From contig CANRBD010000033.1 in assembly GCA_947628765.1 (NCBI GenBank), positions 1-11,569 of the forward strand: a stretch of DNA of 11,569 nt, given 5' to 3'. Numbering within the stretch: the first letter of the stretch is position 1; each line of letters starts with the position of its first letter. Below, piece by piece: positions 6,064 to 11,249 of this stretch. The notes below the pieces were generated by a model. It did no database searches, had not been told where the DNA came from, and saw only the letters and a program-made list of their open reading frames with translations. Position numbers and translations under genes: made by a program. Source of the DNA: an uncultured Bacilli bacterium (GTDB lineage: Bacteria; Bacillota_I; Bacilli_A; RF39; UBA660).

Positions 6064-7038
6064 TTATCCCTCCATGACTACTTTTTTTATCATTTCAATA
6101 ACTTCAGCATTAGTTTTGCCTTCAAATTGCGCCGCAGCATCGGTAACATGACCTCCACCACCAATCGCTTCCATGATGACTGCCGCACTCACTTTTCCAG
6201 TAGAGCGAGCACTCACGCCAATCGTGTTAGGTCCGATTTTACCAACGGCAAAAGAAACTTCCACTTGATCAAATCTTAAAAGTTCATCAGCTAAAATAGC
6301 TAAATCTACATTATCGTTAATTTCCTCTCCCATATCACATAATAAATAATTATCACGAATAAAATAACTATTTTTAACATGATCATTTCGGCGAATTATT
6401 TCTTCTTTAGAAACTTGTAAAAGCTCTTTTTTTAAAATTAAGTCACTGCCTAATCGTGTCAAAAATTCAGCAATTTTAAAAGTGTTTTCAGTGGTTTTTA
6501 AACTATATGAATGCGTATCTATTTCCATCCCGGCCGCTAGTATTGTAATAATTACTGGATCTAAAGTTTTATTTAAATATCTAATATATTCGGTAATGAT
6601 TTCGACGACACTAGATTTATTGGAATTGATATATTCAAAAATGGTATTTTCAATGTGATCAGAACTATTGGTATGATGATCAATAACAAAAATATCTTTA
6701 ATTTTATCTAAAAGCTTGCTGTCTTCAACTAATTGAGGTTTTTGAGTATCTAATACGATAAGTAGACTATCTTCATTAACTATTTTAGATATTGCTGCAC
6801 TATTTTTAAAATTAATTATAATACTATTTTTATTTAAAGCCGCCACCGCTTTTTCCACTGAACTAGTGGCTTTTTCTTTAGGATAAACCACATAGGCTTC
6901 TTTTTTAAAACTTTCAATAATTTTAGCTAAGGCGATGGCACTACCCATACCATCTAAATCTGGATGTTTATGTGTCATTAAGATGACATTAGAATGTGAT
7001 TTAATATTTTCTGTTAATTTTTTGAATAAATAATCCAT
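6064..7038 (-). CDS. Short GdpP-type DHH-DHHA1 cyclic-di-AMP phosphodiesterase
   Basis: A 324-residue protein matching only the catalytic half of GdpP, which hydrolyses c-di-AMP to pApA. The DHH domain has HKHPDLD (H23, D27, D29), D97 in LIVLDTQ, the DHH triad D120-H121-H122 and D174 in GMEIDTHSYSLKT, all Mn-binding positions. The DHHA1 domain ends with VSARSTGKVS (275-284) and IMEAIGGGGHVTDAAAQ (288-304), very close to GdpP. The two membrane helices, PAS-like and degenerate GGDEF domains (about 300 residues in GdpP) are absent, and nothing upstream encodes them: 7039-7173 is intergenic with a promoter. The position before rplI and dnaB matches gdpP. It is therefore likely a soluble c-di-AMP or pApA phosphodiesterase; an NrnA-like oligonuclease is the alternative. 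First gene of the operon, with GAGGCGAT before the ATG. Confidence 0.85.
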   Translation of the reverse strand: MDYLFKKLTENIKSHSNVILMTHKHPDLDGMGSAIALAKIIESFKKEAYVVYPKEKATSSVEKAVAALNKNSIIINFKNSAAISKIVNEDSLLIVLDTQKPQLVEDSKLLDKIKDIFVIDHHTNSSDHIENTIFEYINSNKSSVVEIITEYIRYLNKTLDPVIITILAAGMEIDTHSYSLKTTENTFKIAEFLTRLGSDLILKKELLQVSKEEIIRRNDHVKNSYFIRDNYLLCDMGEEINDNVDLAILADELLRFDQVEVSFAVGKIGPNTIGVSARSTGKVSAAVIMEAIGGGGHVTDAAAQFEGKTNAEVIEMIKKVVMEG

Positions 7039-7058
7039 TATAATCGCCTCTATTTAAC

Positions 7059-7087
7059 ATTATACTATAATTTTTAAATAATGTCTT
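7059..7087 (-). promoter_or_regulatory. Promoter of the phosphodiesterase-rplI-dnaB-M23-walJ-rlmH operon
   Basis: On the minus strand AAGACA (7087-7082), a 17-base spacer and TATAAT (7064-7059) lie upstream of the phosphodiesterase ATG at 7038. The -10 is perfect and the -35 matches four of six bases. The predicted start near 7052 gives a leader of about 14 bases. Confidence 0.6.
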
Positions 7088-7120
7088 TAGGGTAAAAGAA
7101 AAAAACTCTAGTTTTTAAGT

Positions 7121-7149
7121 TTGACAATCCCTGTTATGCATGTTAGGAT
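7121..7149 (+). promoter_or_regulatory. Extended -10 promoter for the 103-residue gene
   Basis: A perfect TTGACA (7121-7126), a 17-base spacer and TAGGAT (7144-7149), preceded by TG at 7141-7142 (extended -10). It faces away from the promoter at 7059-7087. A TATAAT at 7155-7160 is too close to the ATG at 7174 and lacks a good -35, so it is less likely. Between the two promoters, AAAAACT (7101-7107) and AGTTTTT (7110-7116) form a small AT inverted repeat of unknown meaning. Confidence 0.65.
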
Positions 7150-7173
7150 AATAATATAATAGGTAGGTGTAGT

Positions 7174-7485
7174 ATGAGTAAAGCTAATATCATGGACGGG
7201 GGATCAATTTTTTATGTTTTAGGGTTTGAAGAAAAAAAAGGAGAAGATGATATTTATAGGCCAAGCCCTTATGGCCTTTCGTTTAGTATTGCCGGTAATC
7301 GCGATAAAATGGTGGCATTTATTAACGAAACTTTAAAAGATTTCAATATTCCTTTTATTTCTATTATCTACAATCCATGCATTATTGAAGAAGACAAGGC
7401 TCAAAAGCCATCAGATATTGTCAAACAAATTGAAACTTATGCTTTAGAAAATCAATATGGATATTCCAAAGTTAAAAAAAGATAA
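7174..7485 (+). CDS. Unrecognised 103-residue protein
   Basis: I do not recognise this family. The 103-residue protein has no signal peptide, membrane helix or repeat. It has a single cysteine (in YNPCIIEE) and alternates predicted strands (SIFYVLGFEEK, GLSFSIAG, FISIIYNP) with helices (NRDKMVAFINETLKDF, SDIVKQIETYALEN), so it looks like a small globular alpha/beta cytoplasmic protein. The tail is basic (KVKKR). The start has AGGTAGGTG at 7161-7169, the promoter is strong, and a terminator follows, so it is a complete single-gene unit. The radical SAM gene lies 92 bases downstream in the same direction but with its own promoter, so a partnership is only a possibility. It does not look like a RiPP precursor: no Gly-Gly leader or residue-biased core. 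Confidence 0.75.
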   Translation: MSKANIMDGGSIFYVLGFEEKKGEDDIYRPSPYGLSFSIAGNRDKMVAFINETLKDFNIPFISIIYNPCIIEEDKAQKPSDIVKQIETYALENQYGYSKVKKR

Positions 7486-7492
7486 ATATCTT

Positions 7493-7514
7493 AAAAGCCA
7501 TTTATGGCTTTTTT
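7493..7514 (+). terminator. Rho-independent terminator of the 103-residue gene
   Basis: AAAAGCCA (7493-7500) pairs with TGGCTTTT (7505-7512) around TTTA, within a run of six Ts. It lies eight bases after the stop codon and separates this gene from the radical SAM promoter. Confidence 0.85.
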
Positions 7515-7527
7515 AAGCTATTATTGC

Positions 7528-7556
7528 TTTACAAATTTTCAATATTTTGATAAAAT
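7528..7556 (+). promoter_or_regulatory. Extended -10 promoter of the radical SAM gene
   Basis: TTTACA (7528-7533), a 17-base spacer and TAAAAT (7551-7556), with TG at 7548-7549 forming an extended -10. Predicted start near 7563 gives a leader of about 15 bases containing TAGGTGAT before the ATG at 7578. Confidence 0.75.
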
Positions 7557-7577
7557 ACTCCGCACATAGGTGATTTT

Positions 7578-8390
7578 ATGAAAAAATGTTATATTCAAAA
7601 CTTAGGCTTGCTTGTAACTAATAAATGTAATTTAGATTGTGCCCACTGTTTGATGGGCCCTAAAAATAATATTTGTATGTCAGATGAAATTATCGAAACA
7701 GTGTTGGATCAAGTTTATATAGGCAATTTAGCCATCAGTGGTGGCGAAGCTACATTAGCTATAGACCGCATAGAAAAGATAATTAATTATATTATTGAAA
7801 ATCATATTTTAGTGGAGTCACTTACGATGACCATTAATGGTACTATTTATTCGGAAGAGTTATTAAAACTATTAGCGGAAATCGATAATTATATGGGACA
7901 TGATTATGTAAGTGCGATACTGTCCATTTCTTTAGATAAATACCATTTAGATGAGATTCAAAAATTAGGACTTATGCGAGAATTTTCAGAAAATTTAAAA
8001 AAGTACCGTAAAAGTAAATATTTTTATGATTATAGAATTATCAATTTTAAATTATTTAGAGAGGGCAACGCTAGTAAACTAAGACGTAAATTAACCGTAC
8101 CACTAAGACCTATGAAAACATTTATAACTTATATTGATAACAATATGAACTTTGATAAAGAAAATGGTCTTTGTAATATTGGTCCACTTATTACAGTTAA
8201 TCCCGAAGGCATTATTACGGAATGTAATGCTTCCATTACAAATCAGCATACAGTCTATAACTATGGTAATGTTTTAAATGATTCAATAGAAAATATCGCT
8301 TTAAAATATGGAACTTTAGTATTAAAACCTCAAAAAATGGACAAATTAGTAGATAAAACTATGAAGAAATTTCACACTTATAAGAGATAA
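7578..8390 (+). CDS. Radical SAM enzyme of unknown substrate
   Basis: A 270-residue cytoplasmic enzyme. The cluster-binding CX3CX2C motif is CNLDCAHC (C17, C21, C24), preceded by a first strand LGLLVTNK. ISGGEATL (53-60) is the SAM-binding GGE motif. Later core strands include LTMTINGTI (82-90) and ILSISLDKYH (114-123), ending the partial barrel near 185. The C-terminal part has GLCNIGPLITVNPEGIITEC (C199 and C216), then NYGNVLNDSIENI, which follows the start of a SPASM/twitch domain (Cys, Pro-Asp/Glu-Gly, Cys, Gly-Asn-hydrophobic). Only these two cysteines are there, so a full auxiliary cluster is uncertain. C4 and C33 are additional. Such proteins often modify peptides or proteins, but no precursor is visible nearby. 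It has its own promoter and terminator. Specific function unknown. Confidence 0.85.
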   Translation: MKKCYIQNLGLLVTNKCNLDCAHCLMGPKNNICMSDEIIETVLDQVYIGNLAISGGEATLAIDRIEKIINYIIENHILVESLTMTINGTIYSEELLKLLAEIDNYMGHDYVSAILSISLDKYHLDEIQKLGLMREFSENLKKYRKSKYFYDYRIINFKLFREGNASKLRRKLTVPLRPMKTFITYIDNNMNFDKENGLCNIGPLITVNPEGIITECNASITNQHTVYNYGNVLNDSIENIALKYGTLVLKPQKMDKLVDKTMKKFHTYKR

Positions 8391-8419
8391 AAACTACTTC
8401 CCTAAAGGAAAGTAGTTTT
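8390..8419. terminator. Bidirectional terminator between the radical SAM gene and rpmE
   Basis: AAAACTACTT (8390-8399) pairs with AAGTAGTTTT (8410-8419), with extra C-G pairs possible toward the loop. T-rich flanks on both strands let it end the converging radical SAM and rpmE transcripts; the rpmE stop is at 8423. Confidence 0.9.
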
Positions 8420-8422
8420 CTT

Positions 8423-8635
8423 TTAATTTTGCTTTTTATCTAAACCATATTTTTTGTTGAATTTTTCCACGTTACCAGCTTTTTTAGCTGTACCTTGTTT
8501 TCCAGTGAAGAATGGATGACATTTGTCACATACTTCTAATTGAATTTCAGGTTTGTTTGATCTTACAGTAAAAGTATTACCACAAGCACAAGTAACTTTA
8601 GATTCAACATATTCTGGATGAATTCCCTTTTTCAT
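8423..8635 (-). CDS. rpmE: Ribosomal protein bL31, zinc-binding (type A)
   Basis: A 70-residue protein of normal length for bL31, which bridges the central protuberance of the 50S subunit and the 30S head. It has the full zinc ligand set C16, C18 (TCACGN) and C36, C39 (VCDKCHPFF), so it is the zinc-containing form rather than the cysteine-free form made under zinc limitation. The N-terminus MKKGIHPEYV and the basic tail after FTGKQG are typical. The start is set by GGAAGGAGAG at 8641-8650. It has its own promoter and a 50-base leader with a hairpin, which suggests feedback control. Its upstream neighbours, an SGNH hydrolase and murA, recall the Bacillus murAB-rho-rpmE region. Confidence 0.97.
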   Translation of the reverse strand: MKKGIHPEYVESKVTCACGNTFTVRSNKPEIQLEVCDKCHPFFTGKQGTAKKAGNVEKFNKKYGLDKKQN

Positions 8636-8653
8636 GATATCTCTCCTTCCGCC

Positions 8654-8671
8654 ATGGCAAGTTCATGCCAT
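8654..8671 (-). promoter_or_regulatory. Hairpin in the rpmE leader, candidate L31 autoregulatory element
   Basis: On the minus strand ATGGCA and TGCCAT pair around a 6-base loop, between the predicted start near 8686 and the ribosome binding site at 8641-8650. It has no T-run, so it is not a terminator. L31 leaders bound by the protein itself are known in other bacteria. The hairpin is seen; the regulatory role is inferred. Confidence 0.45.
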
Positions 8672-8692
8672 AGAAATTTCGATTGCTTATAT

Positions 8693-8721
8693 ATTGTAGC
8701 AGATTACTTTAAATAAATCAA
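8693..8721 (-). promoter_or_regulatory. Extended -10 promoter of rpmE
   Basis: On the minus strand TTGATT (8721-8716), a 17-base spacer and TACAAT (8698-8693), with TG one base before the -10. The -35 box overlaps the stop codon of the upstream SGNH hydrolase gene. No terminator was seen between the two genes, so rpmE may be read both from here and by read-through. Confidence 0.75.
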
Positions 8722-9449
8722 CCCTTTAACAAAGTTTTGTTTACAGCACTAATAATTTCTCCAGCAATAGCTTTATATCCCTCCTCTGAAGGATGAATAT
8801 CATTCTCATTAGGTAAAAAATTAGGGTTTTCTTTAAATAAATTACTGATTTCAACATATGTCACATCATTATTTTCACTAACTTTTTTATATTTTTTATT
8901 TAAATAATTAAAAACTTCTTCGATATGTTTATTACTTAAATAAGGATAAGGATTATAGTACCCTACTAAAATAATATCTTCTTTACAATACTGACGCATA
9001 ATAATTAGTAAATCATCTAAATCTTCAGCTAAAGCATCAATATAATTATAAATAGCATTATAATCAATAGGCATTTCGGTATTAAGTTTATTTAATATAT
9101 CATTTGCTCCAATGGATACTGTCACTAAATCAGCTTTTATTAAGGCATTTTGTAACGTTACAAGTTTTTGCCCCATTTTAACTCTTTTATTATCAGTAAT
9201 CGCTTTTATTAAATCAGTGGTGCGATATCCACTTTGCGCGAAATCATCAATATAAGTTTCTAATAATTTTTTATCTTGAAAATAATCACTAATATAATCT
9301 GAATAACTTTTTACTTTTTGGCCATAGGCGCCATCGCCTTTAGCTAAGGAGTCCCCTAAAGCTAAATAATAAACCTTCTTATCTAAATTGCATAAATAAA
9401 TTAAAAAAACTAATAAAACGATTAACATAAAAACAATTATTTTTTTCAT
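8718..9449 (-). CDS. Membrane-anchored SGNH/GDSL hydrolase
   Basis: A 243-residue protein with one N-terminal hydrophobic helix (4-20) and no lipobox at the usual place, so the catalytic domain is probably anchored outside the membrane. All SGNH blocks are visible: LALGDSLAKG (nucleophile S34), FAQSGYRT (oxyanion Gly74), IGAND (114-117, N116) and the catalytic pair in DIHPSEEGY (D217, H219). The family includes lipases, esterases and acyl-transferring or deacetylating enzymes of cell-wall polymers. This one resembles the YpmR-type extracellular group, but its substrate cannot be read from sequence. The start has GAGGTG right after the terminator at 9464-9486 that ends murA. A TATAAT at 9493-9488 on the same strand has no clear -35, so its promoter is uncertain. 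Confidence 0.88.
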   Translation of the reverse strand: MKKIIVFMLIVLLVFLIYLCNLDKKVYYLALGDSLAKGDGAYGQKVKSYSDYISDYFQDKKLLETYIDDFAQSGYRTTDLIKAITDNKRVKMGQKLVTLQNALIKADLVTVSIGANDILNKLNTEMPIDYNAIYNYIDALAEDLDDLLIIMRQYCKEDIILVGYYNPYPYLSNKHIEEVFNYLNKKYKKVSENNDVTYVEISNLFKENPNFLPNENDIHPSEEGYKAIAGEIISAVNKTLLKG

Positions 9450-9463
9450 AATTCACCTCAAAA

Positions 9464-9486
9464 AAAGCAGATATAAAATCTACTTT
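9464..9486 (-). terminator. Rho-independent terminator after murA
   Basis: On the minus strand AAAGTAGAT pairs with ATCTGCTTT (nine pairs, one G-U) around a 5-base loop, with four more Ts before the ribosome binding site of the SGNH hydrolase gene. It lies 24 bases after the murA stop. Confidence 0.75.
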
Positions 9487-9510
9487 AATTATATTGCTAC
9501 AAATTGTTTT

Positions 9511-10764
9511 TTATACATCTTCTAAAGAAATTTGCCCACCAACATTTTTGAGCTTATTAATGATATTTTCATAACCTCTAAGCACATATTTTATTTCTTT
9601 AATATCGGTTTCGCCTTCGGCAGCTAAAGCGGCAATAATCAAAGCAGCACCTGCTCTTAAATCAGTTGTAATAACAGTACTACCTTTGAGTTTAGTAGGT
9701 CCTTCAATTATTATTTTATTATCTTTAATAATAATGTCAGCGCCCATTTGAACTAAGTAAGGTACGTTTTGAAATCTATTTTCATATATCGTTTCAGTTA
9801 CCACACTGGTTCCTTCAGCTTGCGTAAGTAAAGAAGTTATAGGCTGCTGAAGATCCGTAGGAAAACCTGGATAAGGGGCCGTTTTAATATTTACCGCTTT
9901 TAATTTAGATGTTTTATTAACTAAAATATAGTCATCATAAATCTCAATATTAGCACCCATTTTCTTTAAAACATTAGTTAAAGCTGTAATGTGTTTAGGA
10001 ATAATGTTTTGAATTTTTAAATTATGACCGTTCATCACACCAGCAATCACATAAGTTCCAGCTTCGATACGATCGGGAATAACTGAAGCTTCCCCACCTT
10101 TTAATTCTTTAACACCTTCAATAACTAACGTACTAGTATCTTTACCGATGATTTTAGCTCCCATGCTATTTAAAAAATCAATAACATTGCCAACTTCTGG
10201 TTCACGAGCGGCATTAGTAATTGTTGTAGTTCCTTTGGCATAAACAGCCGCTAGCAAAAGATTAACTGTAGCTCCGACACTGGCAAATCTTAAATTTATC
10301 TCGGCACCTTTTAACTCTTTGGCATCGATGATATATCTATTATCATAGTCGATTGTCACAGTAGCTCCTAATTTTTCAAAACCGGAAAGATGTAAGTCAA
10401 TAGGTCTTTGACCGATGGAACAGCCACCGGGAAAATACATTTCCGCATGCTTAAATTTACCAAGAAAAGCTCCCATAAAATAATAAGATGCCCTTAATTT
10501 TTTAGATTGTTCTAAAGTTATCGGTTTATTTTCTAAATTAGTAGCATCAATACTATAACTATTTCCTCTTTTGGTAATTTTAACTCCTAAATATTTTAAA
10601 ATGTCTTTTAAAGCATCAATATCTGAAATTGATGGCACATTATGGATTATTGTTTTATCTGATAACACGGCCGCAGGTACTAATGATACAGCACTATTTT
10701 TAGCGCCACCGATTTCAATTATACCTGATAAAGTTTTTTTGCCTTTAATTTTTATAATTTCCAT
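9511..10764 (-). CDS. murA: UDP-N-acetylglucosamine 1-carboxyvinyltransferase (MurA, MurAB/MurZ-like)
   Basis: MurA transfers enolpyruvate from phosphoenolpyruvate to UDP-GlcNAc, the first committed step of peptidoglycan synthesis in the cytoplasm. The 417-residue protein has normal length and all key residues at the E. coli numbers or nearby: K22 in GGAKNSA, R91 in KLRASYYFMG, C115 in PGGCSIGQRPIDLHL (115 being the fosfomycin target), R120 and D304 in PGFPTDLQQP. The LQQP variant and the position near rpmE suggest the second Bacillota paralogue (MurAB/MurZ); this is from memory of the B. subtilis gene order. The frame is open to a TTG at 10800, but the ATG at 10764 has GAGAGTGAT just upstream and gives the family's standard N-terminus MEIIKIKGKKTLSG. 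It has its own promoter and terminator. Confidence 0.95.
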   Translation of the reverse strand: MEIIKIKGKKTLSGIIEIGGAKNSAVSLVPAAVLSDKTIIHNVPSISDIDALKDILKYLGVKITKRGNSYSIDATNLENKPITLEQSKKLRASYYFMGAFLGKFKHAEMYFPGGCSIGQRPIDLHLSGFEKLGATVTIDYDNRYIIDAKELKGAEINLRFASVGATVNLLLAAVYAKGTTTITNAAREPEVGNVIDFLNSMGAKIIGKDTSTLVIEGVKELKGGEASVIPDRIEAGTYVIAGVMNGHNLKIQNIIPKHITALTNVLKKMGANIEIYDDYILVNKTSKLKAVNIKTAPYPGFPTDLQQPITSLLTQAEGTSVVTETIYENRFQNVPYLVQMGADIIIKDNKIIIEGPTKLKGSTVITTDLRAGAALIIAALAAEGETDIKEIKYVLRGYENIINKLKNVGGQISLEDV

Positions 10765-10767
10765 TTT

Positions 10768-10776
10768 ATCACTCTC
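10768..10776 (-). promoter_or_regulatory. Ribosome binding site that fixes the murA start
   Basis: GAGAGTGAT on the minus strand, three bases before the ATG at 10764, matches the GGTGAT-type sites used by dnaB and the M23 gene. The upstream TTG at 10800 has no such site. Confidence 0.65.
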
Positions 10777-10817
10777 ACTATAAAATATGTTTTTGCCCAA
10801 AATATGTGTTTAGATAT

Positions 10818-10846
10818 ATTATACACTGATAGCTAGAATTAGTAAA
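10818..10846 (-). promoter_or_regulatory. Promoter of murA
   Basis: On the minus strand TTTACT (10846-10841), a 17-base spacer and a perfect TATAAT (10823-10818). The predicted start near 10811 leaves a leader of about 47 bases. Confidence 0.7.
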
Positions 10847-10857
10847 CCTTACTTTTC

Positions 10858-10886
10858 TTGACTTTGCTATTTTTTTATGTTACGCT
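10858..10886 (+). promoter_or_regulatory. Probable promoter of the second 103-residue gene
   Basis: TTGACT (10858-10863), a 17-base spacer and TACGCT (10881-10886) with TG at 10878-10879 as an extended -10. An overlapping reading is TTGCTA (10864-10869), 16 bases, then TACAAA (10886-10891). Both place the start at about 10893-10898. It is divergent from the murA promoter. Confidence 0.5.
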
Positions 10887-10904
10887 ACAAATATCTTAAT
10901 GAAT

Positions 10905-10914
10905 GGGGGAAGGG
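10905..10914 (+). promoter_or_regulatory. Purine-rich ribosome binding site before the gene at 10917
   Basis: GGGGGAAGGG ends two bases before the ATG at 10917, with the GGGGGA part at proper spacing. It is downstream of the alternative ATG at 10899, so it supports the later start. Confidence 0.65.
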
Positions 10915-10916
10915 TA

Positions 10917-11228
10917 ATGAAACAATACTTTTTATTCGCAGAAGGAATGCATCAATTATTTAAACAATTTCAAGATGCCAATGACTATCCTGGATATGCT
11001 TTATGCGAAACATGCCGCACTATTGAACACACTCATGGTGATAAAACAACTATGCATGCATTATTTCAAAACCGCGTACCAGTAATTGCTGCTGAAAAAG
11101 AATTTGGTATTCCGATTAGTAACAAACAATATCGCGAGTTACTTAAAACTTATCATCGCGAAATTCCCGAAGAAATTTACTTAGAAGCTAAAACGAAACA
11201 TGAAAAAACACTGACAAAAAAGAAATAA
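10917..11228 (+). CDS. Unrecognised 103-residue protein with a possible CCHH metal site
   Basis: I do not recognise this family. The protein has 103 residues, no signal peptide or membrane helix, and a mostly helical look. The N-terminal part (MKQYFLFAEGMHQLFKQFQD) is amphipathic. Residues 30-40 read CETCRTIEHTH: a CxxC followed by HxH (C30, C33, H38, H40), spaced so that a zinc or other metal ion could be held. The middle has IAAEKEFGIPISNKQYRELLKTYHREIPEEIY, and the tail is strongly basic (KHEKTLTKKK). It is a single gene with its own promoter and a strong terminator, divergent from murA and convergent with a PP2C-type phosphatase. Regulatory or nucleic-acid-binding roles are possible but unproved. 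Confidence 0.75.
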   Translation: MKQYFLFAEGMHQLFKQFQDANDYPGYALCETCRTIEHTHGDKTTMHALFQNRVPVIAAEKEFGIPISNKQYRELLKTYHREIPEEIYLEAKTKHEKTLTKKK

Positions 11229-11249
11229 GTTATAGCTTATTTCTTTTTT
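11216..11249. terminator. Strong bidirectional terminator between the 103-residue gene and the phosphatase
   Basis: A 14-base inverted repeat (11216-11229 with 11236-11249) around a 6-base loop, ending in a run of Ts on each strand. It includes the stop codons of both converging genes (11226-11228 and 11237-11239). Confidence 0.9.

Noticed and set aside
7174..7577. RiPP precursor for the radical SAM enzyme
   Set aside because: The 103-residue protein looks globular, has one cysteine and no leader/core pattern, and the remaining 92 bases hold a terminator and a promoter, not a peptide gene.
10765..10800. Longer murA from a TTG at 10800
   Set aside because: No ribosome binding site, and the ATG at 10764 gives the family's standard N-terminus and puts the catalytic cysteine at 115.
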